DNA from: Fodinicurvata fenggangensis DSM 21160
GTDB lineage: Bacteria; Pseudomonadota; Alphaproteobacteria; Kiloniellales; DSM-21159
NCBI RefSeq assembly: GCF_000686045.1
Contig: NZ_JMLV01000003.1
Location: forward strand, 1 to 64,000
DNA length: 64,000 nt
Direction of reading: 5' to 3'
Shown: piece after piece, positions 1-8,146 of the stretch
Layout: every line of letters begins with the position of its first letter
Numbering within the stretch: position 1 is the first letter of the stretch
Notes under the pieces: model-generated
Told to the model about the DNA's origin: nothing
Databases searched by the model: none
What the model saw: the letters and a program-made list of their open reading frames with translations, nothing else
Made by a program: the position numbers and the translations under genes

Positions 1-146
1 CGGTGGAGAAGGTCTTTGGGACGCTCAAACGCTCCTATCGCCTGAACCGCCTGCCGCACTTCTCGCTGGCGCGCAACACGGCCTGCCTTACGCTGGCCTG
101 CTTTGCCTACAACCTCAGACGCCTGGACAGGTTGCTTGCAGGCTGA
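1..146 (+). pseudogene. IS5-like transposase, C-terminal tail (cut by window edge)
   Basis: The open frame from about base 3 to the stop at 144-146 encodes the last 47 residues of a transposase. It begins VEKVFGTLKRSYRLNRLPHF and continues through ACLTLACFAYNLRRLDRL. The VEKVFGTLKR block is the region around the last acidic residue of the DDE triad in IS5-family (IS1031/ISL2-like) transposases, and the hydrophobic helix plus NLRRL is the usual C-terminus. The upstream part lies outside the window, so it cannot be said whether the element is intact. No terminal inverted repeat could be identified in the roughly 190 bases that follow. Confidence 0.7.
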
Positions 147-336
147 GTCTGTCCGGAATTTGTCCGAACCTGCCCGTAAAAACCCCAAACAAGGGCAAAT
201 CACCCAAAAGCTCTCCATGAATCTGCCTGATCGAAGGTATTGAGCAGCGTTCATGCCTCAGCTCAGTGCCAAGCACCTACCGCGCAAAGGTCTCCAGCGT
301 GAGGGTGTAGGGGATTAGGAATAAATGATTTCTATC

Positions 337-1362
337 TCACCCTTCCGCCGGAAAGCGCCGCTGCTCAGCCGGCAACGCCGCCACCCGTTCGCGCAACATC
401 TCCAGGAACGCCGCTTCGGCGCGGTTCAGGCGGGTGAGCGGGTTCCAGACCAGGTAGATGTCGATGGCGGGTGGGGTGTCATAGGGCGGCAGTTGCCAGA
501 GCAGGCCGGCCTGGACGTCGCGGGCCATGACGTGGATGGGCAGGGGGCCGATGCCGATGCCCGCGGTGATCATGCGGCGCACCTCCTCCAGGTTCGAGGA
601 CATGCCACGGATGGTGTCGTCCATGCGGACCTGGGCGCGCAGGATGGCCACGGGCCTCAGTGCGTCCTGCAGCGCGTCGGTGCGGAAGGAGACCGAGGGC
701 TCGCCCTCCAGGTCCGAGAGCTGCAGGTCGCTGCGCCCGAAGAAGCGGTGGCGTGGTCCGCAGAAGAAGCCGAAGTGCTCACGGAACATCCATTCATAGG
801 CCAGCTTCGGGTGCTGGCGGTGCACCAGGCAGAGGCCGAAGCTGGCGCGCTTTTCCAGCACCCAGCGGATCACATCGGCGCTGGTGGAGACGTCGATGGA
901 ATAGCTGGCCTTGGGGTGCCGCTCGCTGAAGGCCGTCAGGGTCTCGTCAAAGGCCGGGAAGACCACGTGGCTGGCCAGCGCGATAGTGACCCGGCCCTGG
1001 ATCTCGTCGTGCAGCTCGCGCAGGCCCACGGCCAGGCGGGAGACCGTACCGTGGATCTCCAGCGCCTCGCGGTACAGGAGCTCGCCCGCCGGCGTGATGC
1101 GGAAGCGGCCCGGCCCACGGTCCACCAGGCGCCGGCCCAGGTGGCCTTCCAGGCGTTTCAGCGCGTTGCTGACGCTGGGCTGCTTGAGCAGCAGGCGGTT
1201 GGCCGCCGGGGTGATCCCGCCCTCCTGCACGATGGCGATGAAGGTGCGCAACAGGTTCCAGTCAAGGTTGCGGGCCAGGCGCTCTCCATCCGGGGCGCCC
1301 TCCGGCGCCTCATCCAGGGCCTTGTTTGGGGCGTGCTCCGTACCAGGGGGTGTCTGCTCCAT
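337..1362 (-). CDS. LysR-family transcriptional regulator
   Basis: This is a LysR-type regulator of about 341 residues. The N-terminal winged helix-turn-helix starts at DWNLLRTFIAIVQEGG and carries the typical ITPAANRLLLKQPSVSNALK recognition helix. It is followed by a linker helix and a substrate-binding-like effector domain. A GTG at 1377 could add five residues, but the ATG at 1362 is preferred because the protein already has a long, poorly conserved acidic/proline leader of about 28 residues before the HTH. The gene is divergent from the polyamine-type ABC operon starting at 1563, with the palindrome 1390-1405 between them. By LysR logic it probably controls that operon and itself. Its ligand cannot be read from the sequence. 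Confidence 0.9.
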   Translation of the reverse strand: MEQTPPGTEHAPNKALDEAPEGAPDGERLARNLDWNLLRTFIAIVQEGGITPAANRLLLKQPSVSNALKRLEGHLGRRLVDRGPGRFRITPAGELLYREALEIHGTVSRLAVGLRELHDEIQGRVTIALASHVVFPAFDETLTAFSERHPKASYSIDVSTSADVIRWVLEKRASFGLCLVHRQHPKLAYEWMFREHFGFFCGPRHRFFGRSDLQLSDLEGEPSVSFRTDALQDALRPVAILRAQVRMDDTIRGMSSNLEEVRRMITAGIGIGPLPIHVMARDVQAGLLWQLPPYDTPPAIDIYLVWNPLTRLNRAEAAFLEMLRERVAALPAEQRRFPAEG

Positions 1363-1389
1363 TTCATGTCCATTCACTGAAACTATGTC

Positions 1390-1405
1390 GATAATTCTGA
1401 TTATC
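1390..1405. promoter_or_regulatory. LysR-type palindromic operator candidate
   Basis: A perfect inverted repeat, GATAAT-TCTG-ATTATC, lies in the intergenic region between the LysR gene and the ABC transporter operon, close to the regulator start. Its size and its A/T-rich half-sites fit LysR-type boxes (T-N11-A). Assignment to this regulator rests on position alone. Confidence 0.45.
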
Positions 1406-1469
1406 TATTTGCGAAATGGCAAGGCAGCTTTGACAATGGCTGGAAGAGGGGCGCAAGATCCCGGGGAAG

Positions 1470-1503
1470 GCAAGAACACTGGGCCTGCAAGAACATTGGG
1501 CCT
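1470..1503. repeat. 17-bp tandem duplication in leader
   Basis: Two adjacent 17-base copies starting GCAAGAACA and ending TGGGCCT differ at a single base. They lie in the untranslated leader of the ABC operon, just before a GC-rich hairpin at 1533-1551. This is probably a slippage duplication; no function is evident. Confidence 0.7.
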
Positions 1504-1532
1504 GGCAGGCCAGACTGGATCATGGGGAGAGG

Positions 1533-1551
1533 GGCCCGCCTCAGGCGGGCC
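1533..1551 (+). other. GC-rich stem-loop before the first permease gene
   Basis: GGCCCGCC and GGCGGGCC form a perfect 8-bp stem with a 3-base TCA loop, ending 11 bases before the permease start codon at 1563. There is no T-run, so it is not a standard intrinsic terminator. Its position, at or beside the ribosome-binding region, could affect translation initiation. It does not resemble a riboswitch known to me. Confidence 0.4.
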
Positions 1552-1562
1552 GCAAACGGGGC

Positions 1563-2438
1563 ATGGCAACAGCCGACATGAACGAGAGCGGGGCGAAACC
1601 CTGGCTGCTGCTGTCGCCGGCGCTGACGGCGATCACGCTCCTGCTGGCCATCCCCATCTGCTTCATCGTGGTCTATTCCTTCTGGCTGAAGACCGCCTCG
1701 GGCGTGCCGCAGACCGGCTTCCACCTGGACAACTGGGCGGAGGTGCTGACCGATGTCTTCTATCGCGACATCCTGTTCACCACGCTGAAGATCGCCTTCC
1801 TGACCACGGTGGTCTGTATCCTGCTGGGGTACGTCCCGGCCTATTTCATTGCCATGACCACCTTCCGGCACAAGGCCTTCCTGCTGCTGTTGCTGATGCT
1901 GCCCTTCTGGATCAGCTACATCATCCGCACCATGTCCTGGATCAACATCCTGGGCGGCAGCGGGGCGATCAACGCGGTGCTGCTGTGGCTGGGCATTGTC
2001 GACGAGCCCATCCGCATGCTCTACAACGAGCCCACGGTGATCATCGGCCTGGTGCACTATCTGCTGCCCTTCATGGTGCTGAACATCTACGTCAGCCTGG
2101 ACGGCATCGACCGCAGCCTGGTGGACGCCGCGCGCTCGCTGGGCTGCACGGGCTGGCAGGCCTTTCGCGAAGTGACCCTGCCGCTGTCGCTGCCCGGCCT
2201 GGCGGCGGGCAGCCTGCTGTGCTTCGTGCTGTCGGCCGGCACCTACATCACGCCGCTGGTCCTGGGCGGCCCGACGGACGCCATGTTCGCCAACCTGGTG
2301 TTCGAGGCGATCATCACGCAGCTGAACTGGCCGCTGGGCTCGGCGCTGTCGCTGGTGCTGCTGGTGCTGCTGGGCCTGCTGGTGACGGTATACAACCGTT
2401 TCATCGGCATGAGCCAGATCGCAAAGACGTTCGGGTGA
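1563..2438 (+). CDS. ABC transporter permease, PotB-like (polyamine type)
   Basis: This 291-residue inner-membrane permease has about six transmembrane segments. The binding-protein-dependent transport EAA-like loop reads SLVDAARSLGCTGWQAFREV (about residues 185-204) and docks the ATPase. The long periplasmic stretch after TM1 and the overall sequence match the PotB/PotH half of spermidine/putrescine-type importers. It is the first gene of an operon: permease, permease, binding protein, ATPase. The start at 1563 has only a weak G-rich Shine-Dalgarno. The substrate is inferred as polyamine-like from the family and from the downstream acetylpolyamine amidohydrolase. Related PotB proteins also import other organic cations. 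Confidence 0.9.
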   Translation: MATADMNESGAKPWLLLSPALTAITLLLAIPICFIVVYSFWLKTASGVPQTGFHLDNWAEVLTDVFYRDILFTTLKIAFLTTVVCILLGYVPAYFIAMTTFRHKAFLLLLLMLPFWISYIIRTMSWINILGGSGAINAVLLWLGIVDEPIRMLYNEPTVIIGLVHYLLPFMVLNIYVSLDGIDRSLVDAARSLGCTGWQAFREVTLPLSLPGLAAGSLLCFVLSAGTYITPLVLGGPTDAMFANLVFEAIITQLNWPLGSALSLVLLVLLGLLVTVYNRFIGMSQIAKTFG

Positions 2439-2440
2439 GG

Positions 2441-2485
2441 GCCGGGATGATGAAGGCCGGGATGATGAAGGCGAGGATCATGACG
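2441..2485. repeat. 15-bp tandem repeat between permease genes
   Basis: Two perfect 15-base copies (GCCGGGATGATGAAG at 2441-2455 and 2456-2470) are followed by a third, degenerate copy (2471-2485). They fill the gap between the two permease genes. The last copy runs into the Shine-Dalgarno GGAG of the second permease. The unit is a multiple of three and contains ATGATGA, so short overlapping start/stop signals recur here. It may have arisen by slippage. Confidence 0.8.
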
Positions 2486-2496
2486 GAGTGCACCTC

Positions 2497-3282
2497 ATGA
2501 GCTGGTTCCTGATCCGCACATACACCATCCTGGTCTATGTCTTCATGTTCGCGCCGGTGGCGGTGGTGATGCTGCTGTCCTTCAACGCCAACCAGTTCGG
2601 CAGCTTCCCCATGGAGGGCTTCAGCTTCCGCTGGTTCGTGGAACTGTGGCACAACGACGCCGTCATGCGCGCCTTCCGGACCTCGCTGATCCTGGGCAGC
2701 CTGACGGCGGTGATCTCCACCACGCTGGGCGTGCTCGCCAGCCTGGCCATGGTGCGCTACAACTTCCCCTCCAAGAACTTCATGGCCACGGTGCTGATCG
2801 CGCCGATCCTGGTGCCCGAGGTGGTGCTGGCGGTGGCGCTGCTGCTGTTCCTGCAGTTCCTGGGTATCCACAAGTCCTTCCTGCTGCTGCTGCTGGGCCA
2901 TGTGATCTTCACGCTGCCCTTCGTGGTGCTGGTGGTGCAGGCGCGGCTCTATGCCGTGCGGCGCGAGTACGAGGAGGCGGCGCTGAGCCTGGGGGCCAAT
3001 GCGCTGCAGACCTTCTTTGCGGTCACCCTGCCGCTGATCGCGCCGGCGGTCTTCGCCGGCATGCTGTTCGCCTTCACCATTTCGTTCGACGACATCACCG
3101 GCACGCTGTTCTGGAAACCCGGCGGGGTGGAAACGGTGCCCACCCAGATCTTCGCGATGCTGCGCAATTCCATCAGTCCCGAGATCAACGCCCTGGGGAC
3201 TGTCATGATCCTGATCACCGTCGTGCTGCCGGTCAGCGGCATCGCGCTGGTGCGCAAGCTGAGCCGCAATCCCGGACGTTAG
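2497..3282 (+). CDS. ABC transporter permease, PotC-like (polyamine type)
   Basis: This is the second inner-membrane permease of the importer, about 261 residues with six hydrophobic segments. The EAA-like motif YEEAALSLGANALQTFFAVT (about residues 154-173) lies before the C-terminal segments. The ATG at 2497 is chosen over the in-frame GTG at 2488 because GGAG at 2485-2488 sits about eight bases upstream of it. The SFDDITGTLFWKPGG loop is typical of PotC/PotI proteins. It should pair with the 1563 permease to form the channel. Confidence 0.9.
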   Translation: MSWFLIRTYTILVYVFMFAPVAVVMLLSFNANQFGSFPMEGFSFRWFVELWHNDAVMRAFRTSLILGSLTAVISTTLGVLASLAMVRYNFPSKNFMATVLIAPILVPEVVLAVALLLFLQFLGIHKSFLLLLLGHVIFTLPFVVLVVQARLYAVRREYEEAALSLGANALQTFFAVTLPLIAPAVFAGMLFAFTISFDDITGTLFWKPGGVETVPTQIFAMLRNSISPEINALGTVMILITVVLPVSGIALVRKLSRNPGR

Positions 3283-3377
3283 GCGGGGTGCGGCCTGATT
3301 CGGGGGAAACCCGATATAGCCTGACGGACAATTGAGGTAAAATTGGCAACGCGCCAAAACTGGCAAGGAGGCAGAAA

Positions 3378-4532
3378 ATGGATACCACGAAACGCTATGA
3401 ACGACTGCTGGAACGCTATCGCAACGGCGACCTGGAACGCCGCACCTTCCTGGGCCTGCTGGGGGCGGCCGGCATCACCGCCGGCCTGACCGGCGGACCC
3501 TTCAAGGCGCTGCGGGGCCACGCGCTGGCCGCCAAGCCCGACGAGGTGCGCTTCGACGGCTGGGGCGGCGTGGTCTCGGAGGCCTTCCGCGAATACGCCT
3601 TCGCGCCCTATACCGAGGCCACGGGCATCGAGGTGGTGGACGGCACCTTCGGCGGCGCCGACGAGTACCTGGCCCGCGTGCAGTCCGGCCAGCCGGGCGA
3701 GTACAACCTGGCGCACCTATCGGGCGTCTTCGACTATGCGCGCTATCACAACCAGGGCCTCTCCTCGACCCTGAACGAAGACAACATCCCCAATCTGGAC
3801 AACGTGATCCCGCGCCTGGTGGATGTCTTCCGGGCGATCACCGACGGCAATCTGTCGGCCGTGCCCTATGACTACGGCACCACGGGCATCGCCTATAACC
3901 GCAAGCACATCAGCGATGACGAGATCCAGGAAAAGGGCGCCAGCATCCTGGTCGATCCGGAGTACAAGGACCGCATCGGCGGCTGGAGCGAGTGGAAGAC
4001 CCGCATCTGGTACGCCGCCCTGCAGAGCGACCAGGACCCCAACGACATCCAGGACATGGAGGCCGTCTGGGAGAAGGTGCGCGAGAACCGGGACCTGTTG
4101 CTGAAGTACTGGGAGTCCGGCGCCGAGCTGATGAGCCTGCTGGCCGAGGAGGAGATTTATGTCACCGAGGGCTGGTCGGGGCGCATTCGCGCGCTGCAGG
4201 ACCAGGGCCACGACATCGGCTATTACGATCCCCCGGGCGGCCTGGGCTGGCAGGAATGCATCTTCGTGCTGAAGGGCAGCCCCATGGAGGCCTGCGAGGA
4301 GTTGCTGAACTTCATGCTGGAGCCCGAGGTCGCCATCGCCGTGGCCGAGGGGCAGTTCTATCCGCCGGCCCTCGACCCGCAGAAGGTGGAGCTGGGCGAG
4401 GTGGTGCCGACCCTGCCGGCCTTCGACCCCAGTGGGACGCTGGAGAACCTGAACTTCTTCGACCCGACCTATTGGAACGGCAACGAGGACGACTGGTCGC
4501 AGACCTTCAGCCGGGTCCAGCGCGGCTACTGA
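3378..4532 (+). CDS. Polyamine-type ABC substrate-binding protein (PotD-like, Tat signal)
   Basis: This 384-residue extracytoplasmic binding protein is of the spermidine/putrescine (SBP_bac_8/PotD) type. The N-terminus has a charged region followed by ERRTFLGLLGAAGITAG, a twin-arginine-like signal ending around residue 50, so export of the folded protein is likely. The mature part starts with KPDEVRFDGWGGVVSEAF, where PotD-type proteins have a WxG element near the first beta strand. AAGGAGG at 3364-3370 is a strong Shine-Dalgarno for the ATG at 3378. The gene lies after the two permease genes and before a strong stem-loop (4544-4570) and the ATPase. The exact ligand is unknown. Confidence 0.88.
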   Translation: MDTTKRYERLLERYRNGDLERRTFLGLLGAAGITAGLTGGPFKALRGHALAAKPDEVRFDGWGGVVSEAFREYAFAPYTEATGIEVVDGTFGGADEYLARVQSGQPGEYNLAHLSGVFDYARYHNQGLSSTLNEDNIPNLDNVIPRLVDVFRAITDGNLSAVPYDYGTTGIAYNRKHISDDEIQEKGASILVDPEYKDRIGGWSEWKTRIWYAALQSDQDPNDIQDMEAVWEKVRENRDLLLKYWESGAELMSLLAEEEIYVTEGWSGRIRALQDQGHDIGYYDPPGGLGWQECIFVLKGSPMEACEELLNFMLEPEVAIAVAEGQFYPPALDPQKVELGEVVPTLPAFDPSGTLENLNFFDPTYWNGNEDDWSQTFSRVQRGY

Positions 4533-4543
4533 GTGCAGGCTGC

Positions 4544-4570
4544 GGGGCCGGCCGGTGCAGGGCCGGCCCC
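4544..4570 (+). other. Stem-loop between binding-protein and ATPase genes
   Basis: The perfect 10-bp arms GGGGCCGGCC (4544-4553) and GGCCGGCCCC (4561-4570) enclose a 7-base loop. Only the pyrimidine tract GTTCTCTTCCCCC follows. The hairpin lies 12 bases after the binding-protein stop and 33 before the ATPase start. Such hairpins often protect the abundant binding-protein mRNA or cause partial termination; that role is inferred here. Confidence 0.6.
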
Positions 4571-4603
4571 GTTCTCTTCCCCCAACCGCGAGGATCGAGA
4601 CGC

Positions 4604-5737
4604 GTGAGTGAAGAAGCAGCGACAGCCGTGGAACTGAGTGGCGTGGTCAAGCGTTATGGAACGCTGACGGCGGTGCAGTCCACGGACCTGAAGATTCCCG
4701 AGGGCAGCTTCGTCACCCTGCTGGGCCCCAGCGGCTGCGGCAAGACGACGACCCTGCGCATGATTGCCGGCCTGGCCTCGATCACCGAGGGCGAGATCCG
4801 CATCAAGGACCGGCGCATCAACGAGATTCCCATCCACAAGCGCAACCTGGGCCTGGTGTTCCAGAACTATGCGCTGTTCCCGCACAAGAGCGTCTGGGAC
4901 AACGTGGCCTTCGGCCTGCGCTATCGCAAGACGTCGCGCGAGGAGGTCAGCAAGCGCGTGGCCGAGGCGCTGGAGCTGGTGAAGCTGGGCGAGATGGGCG
5001 AACGCATGCCGGCGCAGCTGTCGGGCGGGCAGCAGCAGCGCATCGCCCTGGCGCGCGCCATCGTCATCCAGCCGGACGTTCTGTTGCTGGACGAGCCGCT
5101 GTCGGCGCTGGACGCCAACCTGCGCGAGGACATGCGCGTCGAGCTGAAGCGCATCCAGGACCAGCTGGGCATCACCACCATCTTCGTGACACATGACCAG
5201 TCCGAGGCCCTGGCCATGTCCGACCATATCGTGGTGATGAGCGACGGCCGGGTCGAGCAGGTGGGCAGCCCGGAAGAGGTCTATAACCGGCCCGTTTCCG
5301 AGTTCGTCGCCAGTTTCCTTGGCAACTCCAACATCCTGCAGGGCCGCCTGGCCACACTGGACGGCAGCCGCGCCGAGGTGGAGGTGGAGGGCCTGGGCCG
5401 GTTCCAGGCCGATGCCTCACAGGTGGCCGGCGGCAGCCTTTCCGAAGGCGACCGGGTCAAGCTGTCGGTGCGCGCGGAGAAGCTGATCCTGACCCCGCAG
5501 GACGGTGCAGAGGACAGTTCTGCGTCGAAACTGGCCGGAGAGGCCGACATCACCCGCCTTTCGGGCCGGGTCACCACGGTGGACTACCAGGGCCAGGTGG
5601 CACGCTATTTCCTGGAATGCGGGCAGGATCACGGCCTGCAGGCCATCAACACCATCGACCGTGCGCCCCTGGAGACCGATGCCCAGGTCACCATCACCCT
5701 GAGGGCGCGCGACTGTGTCGTCCTGCCCCGCTCCTGA
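4604..5737 (+). CDS. ABC transporter ATP-binding protein, PotA-like
   Basis: This 377-residue ATPase energises the importer. Walker A is GPSGCGKT (residues 41-48), the signature LSGGQQQR is near 140, Walker B with DEPLSALD is near 160, and the H-loop THDQSEAL follows. A C-terminal TOBE domain occupies about 290-370, as in PotA/MalK-type ATPases. The open frame extends far upstream inside the binding-protein gene, but the real start is the GTG at 4604, preceded by GAGG and giving the normal family N-terminus just ahead of VKRYGTLTAV. It is the last gene of the transporter set, and the aminotransferase follows 42 bases later. Confidence 0.92.
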   Translation: MSEEAATAVELSGVVKRYGTLTAVQSTDLKIPEGSFVTLLGPSGCGKTTTLRMIAGLASITEGEIRIKDRRINEIPIHKRNLGLVFQNYALFPHKSVWDNVAFGLRYRKTSREEVSKRVAEALELVKLGEMGERMPAQLSGGQQQRIALARAIVIQPDVLLLDEPLSALDANLREDMRVELKRIQDQLGITTIFVTHDQSEALAMSDHIVVMSDGRVEQVGSPEEVYNRPVSEFVASFLGNSNILQGRLATLDGSRAEVEVEGLGRFQADASQVAGGSLSEGDRVKLSVRAEKLILTPQDGAEDSSASKLAGEADITRLSGRVTTVDYQGQVARYFLECGQDHGLQAINTIDRAPLETDAQVTITLRARDCVVLPRS

Positions 5738-5779
5738 AAAAAGACCCACTTCTAAAAAAAACAAGGCCGCAAGCACCCC

Positions 5780-7159
5780 ATGACCACAGATGAGTCCCTG
5801 ACAGCTGTCACCGAGCGCCCCAAGTCCCACCTGTTCTACCAGACCCGCCAGCGCCGGCCCCTGCTGGATCGTGCCGAGGGCATCTATATGTGGGATACGG
5901 ACGGCAAGCGCTACCTGGACGGCTCCAGCGGGGCGATGGTGGTCAACATCGGTCACGGCAACCCCCGTGTGCTCGAGGCCATGCGTGCCCAGATGGACAA
6001 GGCGACCTTCGGCTATCGCCTGCACTTCGAGACCGAGGCCGCCGAGGAACTGGCGCGGCAGACGGCGGCGCGCATGCCGCAGGGCCTGGATCGCATCTTC
6101 TTCGTCTCGGGCGGTTCCGAGGCGGTGGAGTCCTGCATCAAGCTGGCGCGCCAGTACGCCCTGGCCATGGGCAAGGAGCAGCGCTGGAAGGTGATTTCGC
6201 GCTTTCCCTCCTATCACGGGTCGACCCTGGGGGCGCTGGCGCTGACCGGAACGGCGCCGATGAGCCAGCCCTTCGCGCCGATGATGCGCGAGATGCCCAA
6301 GATCCCGGCGCCCACCTGCTATCTGGACCGGGACAATTACAGCGACGAGGAGCGCGGCCTGCGCTATGCCGAACTGCTGCGCGAGGAGATCCTGCGCCAG
6401 GGCCCGGAAAGCGTGCTGGCCTTCATCGTCGAGCCTGTGGGCGGCGCGTCCAGCGGGGCGCTGGTGCCGCCTGACAGCTACCTGCCGCGCATCCGCGAGA
6501 TCTGCGACGAGTTCGGCATCCTGTTGATCTATGACGAGGTGATGACCGGGGCCGGACGCACGGGACGTTTCCTGGGCGCCGATCACTGGCCGTCGGCGCG
6601 CCCCGACATCATGGCGCTGTCCAAGGGTTTTGCCGCCGGCTATGCCCCGCTGGGCGCCATGGCGGCGGACGGCCGGATTGTCGAGGCGGTGCTGGACGCC
6701 GGCGGCTTCATCCACGGCTATACCTATGCCGGCAATCCGCTGGCCTGTGCGGCCGGCCTGGCGGTTCTGGGCGAGCTGGAGCGCCTGGACCTGCCGGCCA
6801 ACGCGGCGCGCCAGGGCGAGAGCCTGCGGGCCGGGCTGAACGACCTGATGGCGCGTTTCCCCTTCATCGGCGACGTGCGCGGGCTGGGCCTGCTGCAAGC
6901 CTTCGAGCTGGTCAGCGACCGCGAGACCATGGAGCCCCTGCCGAAGGAGCTGAACGCCCATGCGCGCCTGGTGGACATTGCCTTCGAGAAGGGGCTGATC
7001 ACCTATTCCCGGCGCACGCGCGGCGGCCACAAGGGCGATCACTTCATGGTCTGTCCGCCGCTGATCATCGAGGAGGGGCAGATCGATGAGCTGATCGGCC
7101 TGTTGAGCGACAGCCTGGAGGCCTTTGCCCGCGAGGCCGGCCTGCCGCTTTCAAGCTGA
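5780..7159 (+). CDS. Class III PLP-dependent aminotransferase
   Basis: This is a 459-residue fold-type I, class III (omega-amino acid) aminotransferase. The PLP lysine is K282 in ALSKGFAAGYAPLGAM. The preceding aspartate is in LLIYDEVMTGAGRTGRF and the GGSEAVE phosphate-binding turn is near residue 113. The family moves an amino group from omega-amino acids, diamines or beta-amino acids to pyruvate or 2-oxoglutarate. It sits directly after the polyamine-type transporter and 18 bases before a BKACE gene, which suggests that it makes an oxo-acid used by the cluster. Candidate substrates are a deacetylated polyamine or a beta-amino acid; the sequence alone does not decide. Confidence 0.9.
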   Translation: MTTDESLTAVTERPKSHLFYQTRQRRPLLDRAEGIYMWDTDGKRYLDGSSGAMVVNIGHGNPRVLEAMRAQMDKATFGYRLHFETEAAEELARQTAARMPQGLDRIFFVSGGSEAVESCIKLARQYALAMGKEQRWKVISRFPSYHGSTLGALALTGTAPMSQPFAPMMREMPKIPAPTCYLDRDNYSDEERGLRYAELLREEILRQGPESVLAFIVEPVGGASSGALVPPDSYLPRIREICDEFGILLIYDEVMTGAGRTGRFLGADHWPSARPDIMALSKGFAAGYAPLGAMAADGRIVEAVLDAGGFIHGYTYAGNPLACAAGLAVLGELERLDLPANAARQGESLRAGLNDLMARFPFIGDVRGLGLLQAFELVSDRETMEPLPKELNAHARLVDIAFEKGLITYSRRTRGGHKGDHFMVCPPLIIEEGQIDELIGLLSDSLEAFAREAGLPLSS

Positions 7160-7177
7160 CTGGGACGCTGAAGAGAC

Positions 7178-8107
7178 ATGCCACGCAAGGTCATCATCAC
7201 CTGTGCGGTGACGGGCTCGGTCCACACGCCGTCCATGAGCCCGAACCTGCCGGTCACACCGGAACAGATCGCCGAGCAGGCCATTGCCGCGGCCGAGGCC
7301 GGGGCGGCCATCCTGCACCTGCACGCCCGCGACCCCGCCGACGGGCGGCCCAGCCCGGACCCGGAGGTCTTCCACCGTTTCCTGCCGCGCATCAAGCAGA
7401 CCAGCGATGCCGTGGTGAACATCACCACCGGCGGCGGACAGAACATGAGTGTGGAGGAGCGCATGGCCGCGGCGCTATCGGCGGCGCCCGAGATGTGCTC
7501 GCTCAACATGGGCTCCATGAATTTCGGGCTGTTCCCGATCCTGGAGCGCATGCAGGACTTCCAGTACGACTGGGAGAAACCCTTCCTGGAGTCCACGCGC
7601 GACTTCATCTTCAAGAACACCTTCCAGGATATCGAGACCGCGCTGTTCCGCCTGGGCGAGGAGCGCGGCGTGCGCTTCGAGTTCGAGTGCTATGACGTGG
7701 GGCATCTCTACAACCTGAAGCATTTCGTGGACCGCGGTCTGGTGAAGCCGCCCTTCTTCATCCAGTTCGTGCTGGGCATCCTGGGCGGCATCGGGCCGGA
7801 TCCGGAGAACCTGACGCACATGAAGCGCATTGCCGACAAGCTGTTCGGGGCCGACTACGAGTTCTCGGTGCTGGGTGCCGGGCGGCACCAGATGCCGCTG
7901 GCTTCTACGGCCCTGGCGCTGGGCGGCAATGTGCGCGTGGGCCTGGAGGACAACCTGACCATTGCGCCGCGCGAACTGGCCGTCGACAATGCCCAGCAGG
8001 TGCGCAAGATTCGCCGCATCGTCGAGGAGCTGTCGCTGGAGGTGGCGACCCCCGCCGAGGCGCGCGCACGCCTGGACCTGAAGGGCGGCGACCAGGTCGC
8101 CTTCTGA
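7178..8107 (+). CDS. Beta-keto acid cleavage enzyme (BKACE/DUF849)
   Basis: This 309-residue protein belongs to the BKACE family (formerly DUF849), whose founder Kce cleaves 3-keto-5-aminohexanoate. These zinc enzymes condense a beta-keto acid with acetyl-CoA to give acetoacetate and a shorter acyl-CoA. The family motif AILHLHARDP gives metal ligands H47 and H49; NITTGGG and the later GLEDN active-site segment are also present. Length is normal. The flanking aminotransferase, FAD oxidoreductase and amidohydrolase are expected to generate the keto acid, and the thioesterase at 11659-12120 could hydrolyse the acyl-CoA product. BKACE specificity varies widely (for example dehydrocarnitine), so the substrate is left open. 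Confidence 0.92.
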   Translation: MPRKVIITCAVTGSVHTPSMSPNLPVTPEQIAEQAIAAAEAGAAILHLHARDPADGRPSPDPEVFHRFLPRIKQTSDAVVNITTGGGQNMSVEERMAAALSAAPEMCSLNMGSMNFGLFPILERMQDFQYDWEKPFLESTRDFIFKNTFQDIETALFRLGEERGVRFEFECYDVGHLYNLKHFVDRGLVKPPFFIQFVLGILGGIGPDPENLTHMKRIADKLFGADYEFSVLGAGRHQMPLASTALALGGNVRVGLEDNLTIAPRELAVDNAQQVRKIRRIVEELSLEVATPAEARARLDLKGGDQVAF

Positions 8108-8146
8108 TTTTTCTCTCCCGAATCTCGCAAGGAGTAAGGGCCGACC

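Noticed and set aside
325-1380. Long plus-strand frame antisense to the LysR gene
   Set aside because: It has Gln/His/Gly-rich, low-information sequence typical of the complement of a GC-rich gene, while the minus strand encodes a clear LysR protein.
3992-4603. In-frame upstream extension of the PotA-like ATPase
   Set aside because: It lies inside the binding-protein gene in another frame and shows no conserved sequence; the GTG at 4604 gives the family N-terminus.
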